Shown in pieces: positions 35,307 to 44,598 of a stretch of DNA of 49,645 nt; the first letter of the stretch is position 1, and each line of letters opens with the position of its first letter. Origin of the DNA: a bacterium. GTDB lineage: Bacteria; Hinthialibacterota; Hinthialibacteria; Hinthialibacterales; Hinthialibacteraceae. The notes under the pieces were generated by a model. The model saw only the letters and a list, made by a program, of their open reading frames with translations. It was not told the origin of the DNA and did not search any database. The translations under genes and the position numbers were made by a program. The DNA lies in NCBI GenBank assembly GCA_016125385.1, contig WGLV01000067.1, positions 1 through 49,645 of the forward strand, read 5' to 3'.

Positions 35307-36631
35307 ACCGTCAACGCGGCGTGGCATTGATTATCGTGCTCTGGGTGGTGACCGTGATGGGAACCTTCACCATGCTCTATTCGCGTCAGGCCCGCCTCGC
35401 GCTCAAGGTCAACAAAAACCTGAACGACGGCGTTCAGGCCGAGCTGCTCGCCGAAGCCGGCGTCCAGCGCATGATCGGCGAACTCGTCAATGACGATACG
35501 ACCACGACGTACGATTCGCTCGACGAAACGTGGAGCGACAGCGCCGATCTGTTTTATGACGCCCAGTTGGGTAATGGCGTCTATCGCGTGACCCGGCCCG
35601 ATCTGAGCCAACCCGGCGCCGTCGCCTATGGAGCGGTCGATGAATGTTCCAAACTCAACGTTAACACCGCCACCCGCCAGCAGTTAATGGCGTTGCCCAA
35701 CGCGACCGATGAAATCGTCGACGCCATTCTCGACTGGCGCGACGATGACGATGACCCGCGCACCTATGGCGCCGAATTCGACTACTACATGTCGCTCGAA
35801 GAGCCCTACCAGCCCAAGAACGGTCAGTTCGATACGCTGAATGAATTGCTGCTGGTGAAAGGGATGTCCGTCGACGTTCTCTACGGTGAAGACGTGAACG
35901 CCAATGGCATCCTCGACGCGAATGAAAACGACGGCGAAGCCAGTTACCCCATCGATAACGCCGACGGCGAACTCGATAAAGGGTGGATCCATTACCTGAC
36001 CGTTTTCTCGTATGAAAAAAACGTCACCGGCGATGGAAGCTCCCGCGTCAACATCAATGAAGCCGATGAAGAAACCATGAAAGACCAGCTGGGCGATGTT
36101 CTGGAGGATCAGGATATCCAAAACATCATCAGCGGGCGCAACAACAATCAATATCAACGCATCGGCGATCTGATTTCGCCGTCCAATAATAACAACAATG
36201 GCGGCGGTGGACGTAACGGCGGCGGAAGCGGCTCCAACGGGGTGCTCGATCGCGACAAGATGCGCGACGTGGCCGATCTCATTACCGTGTCCAGCGATCA
36301 GCAGCTCTTCGGGCGCATCAACATCAACACCGCCCCGCGCGAGGTGCTGACCTGCCTGCTGCCCAATAATGAAGAACTGGTCGAGGCCATTCTCGAACGC
36401 CGCGAATCGGGCGACGGCCCCTTTGAAAACATCGGCCAGCTGTTGGATGTTCAGGGCATCACCAACGGCCAGTTCGCCAATCTGACTGAAACCTGCTGCG
36501 CCAAATCGGCGGTGTTTTCCATGCGCGCGGCGGGGTATATCGAAACCAGCAAAGCGTATAAAGAAATCTACGCCATCGTCGACCGTGGCGCGGACCCGGT
36601 CACGTTGCGATATTGGAAAAACGTCCGCTAA
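35303..36631 (+). CDS. gspK: Pseudopilin GspK
   Basis: 442 residues, the largest pseudopilin, as usual. The leader ends at G6, followed by VALIIVLWVVTVMGTFTMLY; as in other GspK proteins, no Glu is at +5, fitting a tip position. The body has the GspK pattern: ECSKLNVNTATRQQLMALP, DAILDWRDDDDDPR, INTAPREVLTCLLP. An insert of Asn/Gly repeats (NNNNNGGGGRNGGGSGSNG, about 293-313) interrupts the body. RBS GGGAGG lies just upstream within gspJ. Confidence 0.92.
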   Translation: MNRQRGVALIIVLWVVTVMGTFTMLYSRQARLALKVNKNLNDGVQAELLAEAGVQRMIGELVNDDTTTTYDSLDETWSDSADLFYDAQLGNGVYRVTRPDLSQPGAVAYGAVDECSKLNVNTATRQQLMALPNATDEIVDAILDWRDDDDDPRTYGAEFDYYMSLEEPYQPKNGQFDTLNELLLVKGMSVDVLYGEDVNANGILDANENDGEASYPIDNADGELDKGWIHYLTVFSYEKNVTGDGSSRVNINEADEETMKDQLGDVLEDQDIQNIISGRNNNQYQRIGDLISPSNNNNNGGGGRNGGGSGSNGVLDRDKMRDVADLITVSSDQQLFGRININTAPREVLTCLLPNNEELVEAILERRESGDGPFENIGQLLDVQGITNGQFANLTETCCAKSAVFSMRAAGYIETSKAYKEIYAIVDRGADPVTLRYWKNVR

Positions 36632-36716
36632 CCGCACGGACTGAATCACGATGGAGATGGGTGGGTGAAATTGAATTCATTCTGGTCGAAAGCAAAACGC
36701 GAGAGCGAAAATCATT

Positions 36717-38156
36717 ATGGCTAAGGCACAACATCTGGTTCTGTTTCAGCGTATGGATGACCGCCTCGTCTGGCTTGAAGCCTCCAGCGACCGCGGCGTC
36801 TCTCGCGTCGTGTGCGCGGGCGCCGAACCGCTCGAAGGCGGCGTGGACGGCCTGCACTCGGCGGTGGAAGCGGCGGCGCGGCGTTTGCGGCTCGGGCTGA
36901 TGACGCGTTATGACGTCGTCCTGACCGCGCCCAACCACCTGCTCACCGCGCGCCACATGGAGACGCCGCCCACCGATGAAGACGCTATGCGCGACCTCGT
37001 CGCCTTTGAAGTCTCTGAAGCGCTGCAGGTTCCCATCGAAGACGTCGCGTGGGATTACTGGTCCTCGCCGCGCCGCGAAACCGGCGAAATCGGCCGATTG
37101 CTCTGGTTCGCCGCGCGCCGCTCGATCCTCGAACAGTGGCTTTCCGTCTGGCCCAACAATCTCATGCCTCCCAGCCAGATCGCGCCCTCCGTCTGGGCGT
37201 TGTATGAATACGGTCTGCGCATGGAGGGCGGCCCCTTCCGTCAACCGGCGATCCTGATTCATCGCGAGGGCGACCGCGCCGAGATCGCGCTTGCCGATTC
37301 TCAGGCGATCTATTACACCCGCTCCGTCTCCTTGCGGTCTTCCGTTGAGGAGGATGAATCATCCGAAGCGCGCATGCGCCGTCTCAACGCCGAAGTAGAA
37401 CGAACCCTGTCGTTCATGAGCGGCCGCGTGATGGACGGCGAATTACGCGGGATGGCCCTCATCGGGTTCAATGGTTCCGCCGGCCCGCTTGAGTCGCTGG
37501 CCGCCGAACGAAGTCTGACCGTGTATCACGTGACGCTTGATGACCTCAAAGGCGCGTTCGAATCGGCTGGAGACGGGCTGACTCCCGATCACGCCTCGCT
37601 GTTGGCCATCGCCTCTTCGCGTCTCCGCTCCGGTGAAGAGGGCGTTAACCTGCTTCCACGCGATGAGGTCGCCGCGTCGGGATGGGGTTCGCCATTATGG
37701 GAAGCCGCCCGGCCCTCAAAACCCTTTATTCAGAGGGTGGGCGGCTTGGCCGCCGCGATTCTGCTGGTCTGGATTGTGGGGTCGATCTGGTTTGGCCGCG
37801 CCGTGGAAGCGCGGCTCGAAGAAGGCGCCAATCTCATCAAACTCGCCGAGCGCCTTCAGGCTGAAGAAACCGCCCTCCGCGCCATGAAAAATCAGAACGT
37901 CGACATGGCCGGAATCATGATTTTTCTTTCCACCATTCTGCCAGACAAGATACTGGTTAAAAATTTCCAACTCAGCGCGTCCGATGGAATTCACATGTCG
38001 TTAACCGGCGGCAACAACCAGAGCGCGCTCGAGATCATCGAAAAAATGAACGCCAGCCCCTATTTCCGCGACGTGATTACCGACCGCGCCGTGGCTGAAC
38101 GGGAAGGCATCGTGATTTATCTGGAAGGCAAGGTCATCCCCGGCGCGAGAGGGTGA
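36717..38156 (+). CDS. gspL: GspL-like assembly protein (PilM/PilN-like fusion)
   Basis: 479 residues. The cytoplasmic N-terminal part (about 1-330) is an actin-like PilM/GspL domain (VVLTAPNHLLTARHMETPP, DLVAFEVSEALQVPIEDVAW). One membrane helix lies at about 344-362 (GLAAAILLVWIVGSIWFG), then a periplasmic coil and a small alpha/beta domain (DKILVKNFQLSASDGIHMSL). This is the GspL arrangement, connecting the GspE ATPase to the inner-membrane platform. Gap of 85 bases from gspK; GAGAG about ten bases before the ATG. Confidence 0.8.
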   Translation: MAKAQHLVLFQRMDDRLVWLEASSDRGVSRVVCAGAEPLEGGVDGLHSAVEAAARRLRLGLMTRYDVVLTAPNHLLTARHMETPPTDEDAMRDLVAFEVSEALQVPIEDVAWDYWSSPRRETGEIGRLLWFAARRSILEQWLSVWPNNLMPPSQIAPSVWALYEYGLRMEGGPFRQPAILIHREGDRAEIALADSQAIYYTRSVSLRSSVEEDESSEARMRRLNAEVERTLSFMSGRVMDGELRGMALIGFNGSAGPLESLAAERSLTVYHVTLDDLKGAFESAGDGLTPDHASLLAIASSRLRSGEEGVNLLPRDEVAASGWGSPLWEAARPSKPFIQRVGGLAAAILLVWIVGSIWFGRAVEARLEEGANLIKLAERLQAEETALRAMKNQNVDMAGIMIFLSTILPDKILVKNFQLSASDGIHMSLTGGNNQSALEIIEKMNASPYFRDVITDRAVAEREGIVIYLEGKVIPGARG

Positions 38157-38228
38157 ATCGCACCGTCCTGTTTGAAAATCGGGATGAACTTCGCCGCTGG
38201 CGAAAAAAAGTGAAGAGGGACGTAATTC

Positions 38229-38804
38229 ATGGCTATGTCTGAACGCGAAAAAAAACTGGCTCTCGCCACCGCCGTGGTAATGGTGGTGGGGCTGTCCTAT
38301 ATCGGGTTGAAAGTGATGAGTTCGGGTGACAGCGTTGAAGTTTCCGCCGCCACGGCGGGCCGCTTCCAGACGCTGTTCGATCAGATGGAAGACGTTGAAA
38401 ATCAGAAAGACAAAAATCAGACGCTTCGCAAATCGATCGGAAACCTGCAGGGAAAATTCATTTCCGAAAAAGACATCAGCGAGTTGTACGCCGAAATCGA
38501 ACAACTCGCGGGGCGCAGCGGCGTACAGGTCAAAAACATCTCCAACGTCACCAATCGCCGCGCCAAGCCCATGCCGCGTCTCGAAGCCAATCTCTCCATG
38601 GAATGCCAGTTTCAGCAGCTGATCCAGTTTCTGGATAATCTGAAAACCTCGAAGCTGATGCTTCAGCCGCTTGACGTGCGAGCACAACTCAAAGACCCCA
38701 ACCAGCCCAACCTGCAAATCCAGTTGACGCTGGTGACGTACCTGATGGACGGGCGCGCCTCATCATCGAGCCCCACCTCGCTTCAACAGGAGAATGGCGC
38801 ATGA
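38229..38804 (+). CDS. gspM: GspM/PilO-like assembly protein
   Basis: 191 residues with GAGGGA upstream of the ATG. Short cytoplasmic N-terminus (MAMSEREKKLALA), one helix (about 10-30), a coiled stretch (about 45-85, QMEDVENQKDKNQTLRKSI), then a ferredoxin-like domain (FQQLIQFLDNLKTSKLMLQP, TLVTYLMDG). The layout is that of GspM/PilO, the partner of GspL in the inner-membrane platform. Assignment rests on layout and position more than on sequence identity. Overlaps the next gene by four bases. Confidence 0.75.
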   Translation: MAMSEREKKLALATAVVMVVGLSYIGLKVMSSGDSVEVSAATAGRFQTLFDQMEDVENQKDKNQTLRKSIGNLQGKFISEKDISELYAEIEQLAGRSGVQVKNISNVTNRRAKPMPRLEANLSMECQFQQLIQFLDNLKTSKLMLQPLDVRAQLKDPNQPNLQIQLTLVTYLMDGRASSSSPTSLQQENGA

Positions 38805-39547
38805 ATACCCGCATCAACGAACAAATGCGCGGCTGGGTGCGGGTCTACTGGCAGCCCGCCATTTATGGCCTGCTTGGTTTCATTTTGCTGATCCAGTTCG
38901 GCGTGTATGGATACCGCTGGCTGGAGCTCCGCTCCATCGATTCCCTCATCGCCAGCGCTGAAAACGCTGACCCCGCTCCGGGCGCGGGCGATTCCAAACC
39001 AGGTGAAAATTCAGGCGGACCGGGTAATCCCGGTGGACCCGGTATGCCGGGCGGCCCCGGAAATCCGGGCGAGGAGCGAAAGCCGGAGAAGGATATTTTC
39101 CGTAAGGAAGAAGTCAAATATCAATTGACCGCGATCTATTTTGACAAAGCCGTCATCAATGGTCAGGAGGTCGCGGTAGGCGGGCGGGTCGGCAAGGCCA
39201 CGCTGGATGAAATCGACGGCTTCAGCGTCATCATCAGCGAAGAAGGCTCCGATCAATCCAAGCGTCTTGAGATGTTTACCGGTCAGGATGGTGGAGGCGG
39301 TTCACCCGTGAACCGGGGAGGGGGACCGTCTTCTCGTGGCGGGATATCGAGGCCGCGTCCTTCGTCTCCGCCCCCATCCAATTCCAGCCGGAGGGTTTCC
39401 AATGATGGCGGATCATCCGGCATTCCGGATGACATTCGGGAACGGTTGCGATCGATGTCGCCCGATGAAAGGCGCCGCGCGTTTGAAAGCTTGCCGCCTG
39501 ATGTGCGTGAGCGCATCATGCAGCGCCGGGGCAACCGGGGCGGATGA
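38801..39547 (+). CDS. GspC/PilP-position protein with collagen-like linker
   Basis: 248 residues, start coupled to gspM by ATGA with CAGGAG upstream. One membrane helix about 19-38, then a linker with nine Gly-x-y-like steps (GGPGNPGGPGMPGGPGNPGE, nt 39014-39073), then a small domain about 100-160 (VKYQLTAIYFDKAVINGQEV, AVGGRVGKATLDEIDGFSVI) that recalls the homology region of GspC/PilP (mature fold: a small beta domain before the secretin). The C-terminal 90 residues are Gly/Ser/Pro/Arg-rich with SPDERRRAFESLPPDVRERI. GspC links inner platform and secretin; here the gene sits just before gspD and no other gspC is seen in the window. Assignment is inferred. Confidence 0.6.
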   Translation: MNTRINEQMRGWVRVYWQPAIYGLLGFILLIQFGVYGYRWLELRSIDSLIASAENADPAPGAGDSKPGENSGGPGNPGGPGMPGGPGNPGEERKPEKDIFRKEEVKYQLTAIYFDKAVINGQEVAVGGRVGKATLDEIDGFSVIISEEGSDQSKRLEMFTGQDGGGGSPVNRGGGPSSRGGISRPRPSSPPPSNSSRRVSNDGGSSGIPDDIRERLRSMSPDERRRAFESLPPDVRERIMQRRGNRGG

Positions 39548-39607
39548 GTTTCGCGCGATGATGACTGATCTGAACAAAAAACAAAAACAAGAGATAGAGG
39601 CGTAATC

Positions 39608-42430
39608 ATGAAAAAGACGATGCAATCCACCATTCGGCGAAGCCTGCTGGCGATTCTGTTATTACTGCCGCTGGGGCCGGCCGCGTTCGCTCAGAATAGC
39701 GAACCCGCCGCTCAACCCGCCGCCGCGACCCCTTCGCGCAACAACCTGGGCGCCATCTTCGCCGACGCCATCAAATCACTCGTCAACGAGGGCAGCGTCT
39801 TCGTCCCCAATGGACAGTCCGCTCAACCCGTGCCGGGCAAGGAAGGCGAGCCTGAGAAATTTCAACTCAATTTCAACAACGCGCCTGTTGAACAGGTGTT
39901 GAAGTTCATGAGCGACCTCACCAAAAAAGTCGTATTGAAAAGCGACGAGGTTCAGGGCCAGTTCAACATCATCAATCCCGGCGAAGTGACGAAGGAACGC
40001 GCGCTTGAAATCATCGACGCCGCGTTTCTGTTGAAAGGCTACACCTTCATCGAATCCGACCAGATGATCATCGTGATGACCGTTGCGGCCGCCAAACAAA
40101 AAGGCCTTGAGGTCGAAGCCGGAACGGGGACCGAAGAGACCGGTTCGCGGATGAAACATCAGGTCATCAAACTGAAGTACGCCTCTCCGTCTCAACTCAA
40201 AGACGCTTTGGCGCCCTTGATGCCTGAAACGTCCAACATGATCGCCGACGAACGTACTCAATCGCTTGTGATCACTGACACCGCCTCCAATATCCAGCGC
40301 ATCACCGAACTGATTAACGAACTCGATAAAGAAGACGTTCTCAGCAACACCGCCGTTCAGGTCTTCCGTCTCAAATATCTCAACGCCAATGAAATCGGCC
40401 GCAATCTCGACGATCTGCTCGCCAGCGTGGCCCAGTCGGGCATGTCGGGCGATGATCGTCGCCGACGCAATAACATCAACGTCGAAGTGATCACCGACCG
40501 TGAAACCAATTCGATTATCGTCTCCGCGCCGAAAGATGCGATCGATTCCGTCAGCGAATTCATCAATAAACTTGACCGGCCGAAATCCGATGAACTCCAG
40601 ACCCAGAATTTCACGCTGCAGCACGGCGACGCCACCGAAGTCGCCCAGACGCTGAACTCCATCGTTCAGTCTCGCATGACCCAGTCGTATCGCCCCGTCG
40701 TCTCGGCCGACTCGCGTACCAACACCATCATCATCTCCGCCTACCCCGAAGACGTACTCGCGATGGGTAGCCTGATCCGCATTCTCGACAGTAAAGACTC
40801 GTACGAAAAAATTACTCGCGTCTTTAAACTCAATAACGCTGACGCCATCCTGCTGCGCCCCATGCTTGAGCAACTCATCAATCAGGAAGATGCCGCCACT
40901 AGCACGCGTTACCGCTACTGGGGCTATAACCAGCAGCAGAAAGACGTTTCCATCATCGAAGACCAGCGCATGAACGCCCTGGTCGTCACCGCCAAGCCCG
41001 GCGAGATGCCCATGATTGAAGATATGATCGAACAACTCGATCAGCCCCTGCCTGAGTCGGCGGAAGAACCTCGTGTTTACCAGGTCAAACACGTCCGCGC
41101 TTCTGACCTGGCCTATCTGGTCAATAACCTGTTTCAACAATCGCAGAACAATAACTATTACTTCTATTCCGGTCAGCAGAATCAGGACATCACCGGCCTC
41201 TCCGGCAAGGTGAAAGTTATCGCTGACACCACCACCAACTCGATCATCGTCATCGCCGCCACGCCCCGCGCCTTCAGCGTGATCGAAAAACTGATCGAAA
41301 AACTCGATCGCATCTCGCCGGAATTCGGCGGAACACGCGTTATCAACCTCAAAAACGCCAGCGCGGTCGAGCTCGCCGATCAGTTGAATGAGTTGTTTCA
41401 GGAAGACCGCCAGGGCGGCGCCAACCGGGGCTTTTACTGGTATCTCAATCAATCCAGCGGCAACGCGCGCGACGAGACCTTCAGCAACCTGATCGGCAAC
41501 GTGCGCATCGTGTCTGAGACCCGCACCAACTCGCTGCTGGTCACAACCAATTCGCAATATTTCGAAACCATCGAACAAATCATCAATGAACTCGACCGCG
41601 AAATCGCACAGGTGCTCGTTGAGGTGCTCATCGTCGAGGTGACGGACCTGAAAGATAATGAACTCGGCATCAACTGGCCCGATAACATTCCGATCACAAC
41701 TTCTCTCAGTTATGACGGCCCGTACGGCGGTCTCGCACTCAACCGCGCCACAGTGTTGACCCAGACCAGTTTCCAGACGGTGTTGAACGCGTTGGGGCGC
41801 TATGACAAAACCAACGTCCTCGCTCGACCCAACATCCTGACGGCTGATAACAAGTCGGCTTACGTCGAGGTGGTTGAAGAGGTCCCCGTCATTGGCTCGA
41901 TCTCTCAGAACAACATCTCCACCAGCCAGTCGATCGATTTCCGTGAGCCGGGCCTCAAACTCACCGTCGTCCCGCGCATCAATGATGAAGACACGGTGAC
42001 CATCAACGTGAATCTGGAGACGGGCCAGGTGCTCGATCAGTTTTCACTCAAGGTCAACGGTTCTGAAATCCCCGCGTTCGCCCGCCGCACGGTGACTACC
42101 GAACTGACCGTCAATAATGAAGAAACCGCCGTGCTCTCCGGCGTCATTGACCAGAGCGTCACCAAGGTCGATGACGGCATCCCGGGACTGATGCACATCC
42201 CCGTCATTGGAAGCCTGTTTAAGTCTCATTCCAATAAATCGAGCAACAAGGAACTGATGGTGTTTATCACGCCGTACATTTTGAATGACAAAGATGACCG
42301 GCAGGATGTTTTGAAGCGCCAACAGAAACGGCTCGAGCAATACGACGTTTATAAGAAGAGTCTGATGGACCTGAACATCCACTCCGGCGTTGATGGCGAA
42401 GCAAACGATGCTCAATCTTCGGAAAAATAA
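39608..42430 (+). CDS. gspD: Type II secretion secretin GspD, long form
   Basis: 940 residues, against about 650-700 for typical GspD. Signal peptide cleaved near AFA-Q (28). An N0-like domain about 76-160 (FQLNFNNAPVEQVLKFMSDL) is followed by about six N1-type (KH-like) repeats, each ending in a phrase like ELINELD, INKLD, RILD, IEQLD, IEKLD, INELD. The secretin core starts at AQVLVEVLIVEVTDL and includes RPNILTADNKSAYVEV, VPVIGSISQ, the GLKLTVVPRI and DGIPGLMHIPVIGSLF signatures, and ends in LMVFITPYIL. It forms the outer-membrane channel. Extra N-domains lengthen the periplasmic vestibule. No lipobox and no S-domain-type tail is obvious. RBS GAGG before the ATG. Confidence 0.95.
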   Translation: MKKTMQSTIRRSLLAILLLLPLGPAAFAQNSEPAAQPAAATPSRNNLGAIFADAIKSLVNEGSVFVPNGQSAQPVPGKEGEPEKFQLNFNNAPVEQVLKFMSDLTKKVVLKSDEVQGQFNIINPGEVTKERALEIIDAAFLLKGYTFIESDQMIIVMTVAAAKQKGLEVEAGTGTEETGSRMKHQVIKLKYASPSQLKDALAPLMPETSNMIADERTQSLVITDTASNIQRITELINELDKEDVLSNTAVQVFRLKYLNANEIGRNLDDLLASVAQSGMSGDDRRRRNNINVEVITDRETNSIIVSAPKDAIDSVSEFINKLDRPKSDELQTQNFTLQHGDATEVAQTLNSIVQSRMTQSYRPVVSADSRTNTIIISAYPEDVLAMGSLIRILDSKDSYEKITRVFKLNNADAILLRPMLEQLINQEDAATSTRYRYWGYNQQQKDVSIIEDQRMNALVVTAKPGEMPMIEDMIEQLDQPLPESAEEPRVYQVKHVRASDLAYLVNNLFQQSQNNNYYFYSGQQNQDITGLSGKVKVIADTTTNSIIVIAATPRAFSVIEKLIEKLDRISPEFGGTRVINLKNASAVELADQLNELFQEDRQGGANRGFYWYLNQSSGNARDETFSNLIGNVRIVSETRTNSLLVTTNSQYFETIEQIINELDREIAQVLVEVLIVEVTDLKDNELGINWPDNIPITTSLSYDGPYGGLALNRATVLTQTSFQTVLNALGRYDKTNVLARPNILTADNKSAYVEVVEEVPVIGSISQNNISTSQSIDFREPGLKLTVVPRINDEDTVTINVNLETGQVLDQFSLKVNGSEIPAFARRTVTTELTVNNEETAVLSGVIDQSVTKVDDGIPGLMHIPVIGSLFKSHSNKSSNKELMVFITPYILNDKDDRQDVLKRQQKRLEQYDVYKKSLMDLNIHSGVDGEANDAQSSEK

Positions 42431-44280
42431 TGTGGACCAGCTCTGTTCATGCGCATGACAGTACGAAACTGAATGAGAACATGATGAAAAATATCTGGAT
42501 GACGATTATGATCTTCGCCGCGGGGCTCGCCATTGGGTACGCGGTGAATCAGGTGATGAAACCCGGTGGCGATGAGCCCCTCGCCGTGGTGGCGAGGGAC
42601 GGCGCCGGCGCGAAAGCGGATCAGGATTCCGCTTCAACCCCGAAAGAGCAGAAGACTGCTGGCTCGCTCACGTCTGAACAACTGTTCGATCAAGCGTTGC
42701 CGAACGCGTCGCTCGCCTGGTTGTGGGTCGACGTAACCGGCTGGCGAAAACAGCTGGGCGCGTTCGATTCGCTCTGGAAAGACGAAAACGCCGCCCGTGT
42801 GCTTGATGGCTTCGCCTCCGCGTTTCCTCAAGGCGCCACCGAAGCAGTTTCCACGCTGGCGTCGCTGAGTGACGCCATGCGGCTATATCTCATGCCGCCT
42901 CGTGGAGAGTCTCACGAAACGGTCAAAATCGCCGCGTTTTCGATGAAGAATGACAACGCCATCGAAGCACTTCAGAAAAACCTGCCGGGCGTATCTTCCG
43001 AACAGAAAGAGTTCAACGGTCACAAACTGACCGTGCTCAAAACGCCTTTGGGCGAATGGGGAGCGCGCGAAGACGGTAAGGTTCTCTGGCTGTGCAACGA
43101 CGCGCCCGCCCTGGCGGAAGTGCTCGACGGCCCGCCGCCTCCCGGCGTGATGGATCGCCCTCCCGCTCATCATGAAGTGCTTGGCCGCTTTCCCAGCGCG
43201 TCGGCGGCGCTGTTTATTAATCAGCCCGGATTGGCGATGCCCGGTCCGTTGGCGGCTCTCGCCGCGCTGGGCGCTCATGAAGCCGCCTGCGTCATTCGCT
43301 GGCCGGATGGAAAAGGATGCCTGACCGCGATGGCGCGAGTCGAAACGCCTCCTCCGTGGGTTGATCAATGGCTGCCGATGGATTCGCCGCTCTTCAGCGA
43401 TTCCGACCCGGCGGGGCTGCTTGAACTCGCGTTCCGCCGAGCCCCCTCCGGCGGCGTGACCGCGGCGACCGGGGAGACCGGTAATGAGCCCTCCGCCAAT
43501 GCTTCACAGGATCTATCCGGGCAAATGGAATCCGCCTCTGATTCTCCGCGTGGATCGCGTGGCGAACGAGGCGGCGGGCGTGAAGGCCGCATGCGGCGAT
43601 TCGGGGGCTCTGGCGGGGTGAACGGCTTGACGCCGTTTCTCAATCTGGCTCAACCGGGCCAGGTCGTGGGCGTCAATCTCTTCGGATTTTATGAAGGCGC
43701 TCCTGCGATCGCCTTCGCCGTGCCGTCTTTCTCGCCCAAAGGGACCATGCTTGATTGGCTTGACCGGGCGCCATCCATCGAAAAGACCGAAGTGGAAATC
43801 AATCATCTCCCCGGAGCCGAGTATCGTTTTCCGGATGATTCTCGCCGGGGATTTGACCTGTCTCAGCTGCTGGCGGTCGAGCGCGACTCGGTGATGTACA
43901 TGTTCGATTCCGAAACCGCCGCTCGTCATTACTTCGGCGAGGTCTACAACGATCCGGGTGGAAAGATGCGCCGAGATCGTTCTCAGCGCGATTTCCTGAA
44001 TAATGTTAAAACACCTTCTCAGGCGCGGATGGTCATTTCATCCGACCTCTATCAATTGATACTTGATGTGGAACGCAACCGACTCGCTCTTGAGGGAGAC
44101 GCCGCCGATCAGTTTGATGCGCTGGTTGACGCGATCCATCCATATCTGGCGTCAGCGGCGGTTTCAGCGGGGTACGAGGGTAAGGAATGGTTCCTCGACT
44201 TCTATACCAATGACGAACAATCTCAGATCGTCGAAACGCTTTTACTGGGCCTCGGCGCGTATCGCCTCTTCTATCATTGA
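42430..44280 (+). CDS. Membrane-anchored protein of unknown function, last gene of the type II operon
   Basis: 616 residues; the ATG at 42430 overlaps the gspD stop codon, with GGAA upstream, while the ATG pair at 42481/42484 begins nearer the helix. One membrane helix (IFAAGLAIGYAVNQVM) follows a short cytoplasmic part, then an extracytoplasmic domain of about 570 residues. Its layout (SLAWLWVDVTGWRKQLG, ALQKNLPGVSSEQKEFNGHK) resembles DUF3352-like proteins but the match is weak. A low-complexity Arg/Gly stretch lies at about 376-397 (SRGERGGGREGRMRRFG). Position after gspD suggests a part in secretion, or a cargo-linked role; unproven. Confidence 0.7.
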   Translation: MWTSSVHAHDSTKLNENMMKNIWMTIMIFAAGLAIGYAVNQVMKPGGDEPLAVVARDGAGAKADQDSASTPKEQKTAGSLTSEQLFDQALPNASLAWLWVDVTGWRKQLGAFDSLWKDENAARVLDGFASAFPQGATEAVSTLASLSDAMRLYLMPPRGESHETVKIAAFSMKNDNAIEALQKNLPGVSSEQKEFNGHKLTVLKTPLGEWGAREDGKVLWLCNDAPALAEVLDGPPPPGVMDRPPAHHEVLGRFPSASAALFINQPGLAMPGPLAALAALGAHEAACVIRWPDGKGCLTAMARVETPPPWVDQWLPMDSPLFSDSDPAGLLELAFRRAPSGGVTAATGETGNEPSANASQDLSGQMESASDSPRGSRGERGGGREGRMRRFGGSGGVNGLTPFLNLAQPGQVVGVNLFGFYEGAPAIAFAVPSFSPKGTMLDWLDRAPSIEKTEVEINHLPGAEYRFPDDSRRGFDLSQLLAVERDSVMYMFDSETAARHYFGEVYNDPGGKMRRDRSQRDFLNNVKTPSQARMVISSDLYQLILDVERNRLALEGDAADQFDALVDAIHPYLASAAVSAGYEGKEWFLDFYTNDEQSQIVETLLLGLGAYRLFYH

Positions 44281-44598
44281 TCTCCGCGCCAGCCCGATCA
44301 TCGGCGCGTCATGACTCAAAATCGGGGGCGGGGCGGATTTAAAACCTGCTTCGCTCCTTTGTTTTTGTATTTCAAACGCGCAACCGGAACGTAACTGCCT
44401 TGATTTGTTATCCTGTATATCCTTCAAATCCTTCAGACAAAGAAAGCGGTATTTCTCAATCTCGCCTGCCTCGGCGACCAACGGGAGCCTTGATACGTGC
44501 AATCCAAATATTTGGCCGCGGACACTGTCCGCAAAAAAACGGGGCCGAATTTCGGCCCCGTTTCGACATGCGGTTTGTAATCGGTTTGTAATAAAAAT
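44281..44598. other. Convergent spacer
   Basis: 318 bases between the end of the secretion operon and the end of the leftward TRASH-like gene. It contains one clear terminator (44533-44563) and no supported gene. Confidence 0.5.
44533..44563 (-). terminator. Rho-independent terminator of the second TRASH-like gene
   Basis: AAACGGGGCCGAA and TTCGGCCCCGTTT pair perfectly over 13 bp around one T. On the minus strand seven T follow. The plus-strand T-run is only three, so it acts mainly leftward. Confidence 0.85.

Noticed and set aside
39558-39605. 15-codon frame MMTDLNKKQKQEIEA ending just before gspD
   Set aside because: Could be a leader peptide for translational coupling, but its ribosome site is weak and so short a frame can arise by chance.
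39776-41578. 600-residue minus-strand frame opposite gspD
   Set aside because: Long only because the codon use of gspD avoids antisense stops; no domain pattern, while gspD motifs are unambiguous.
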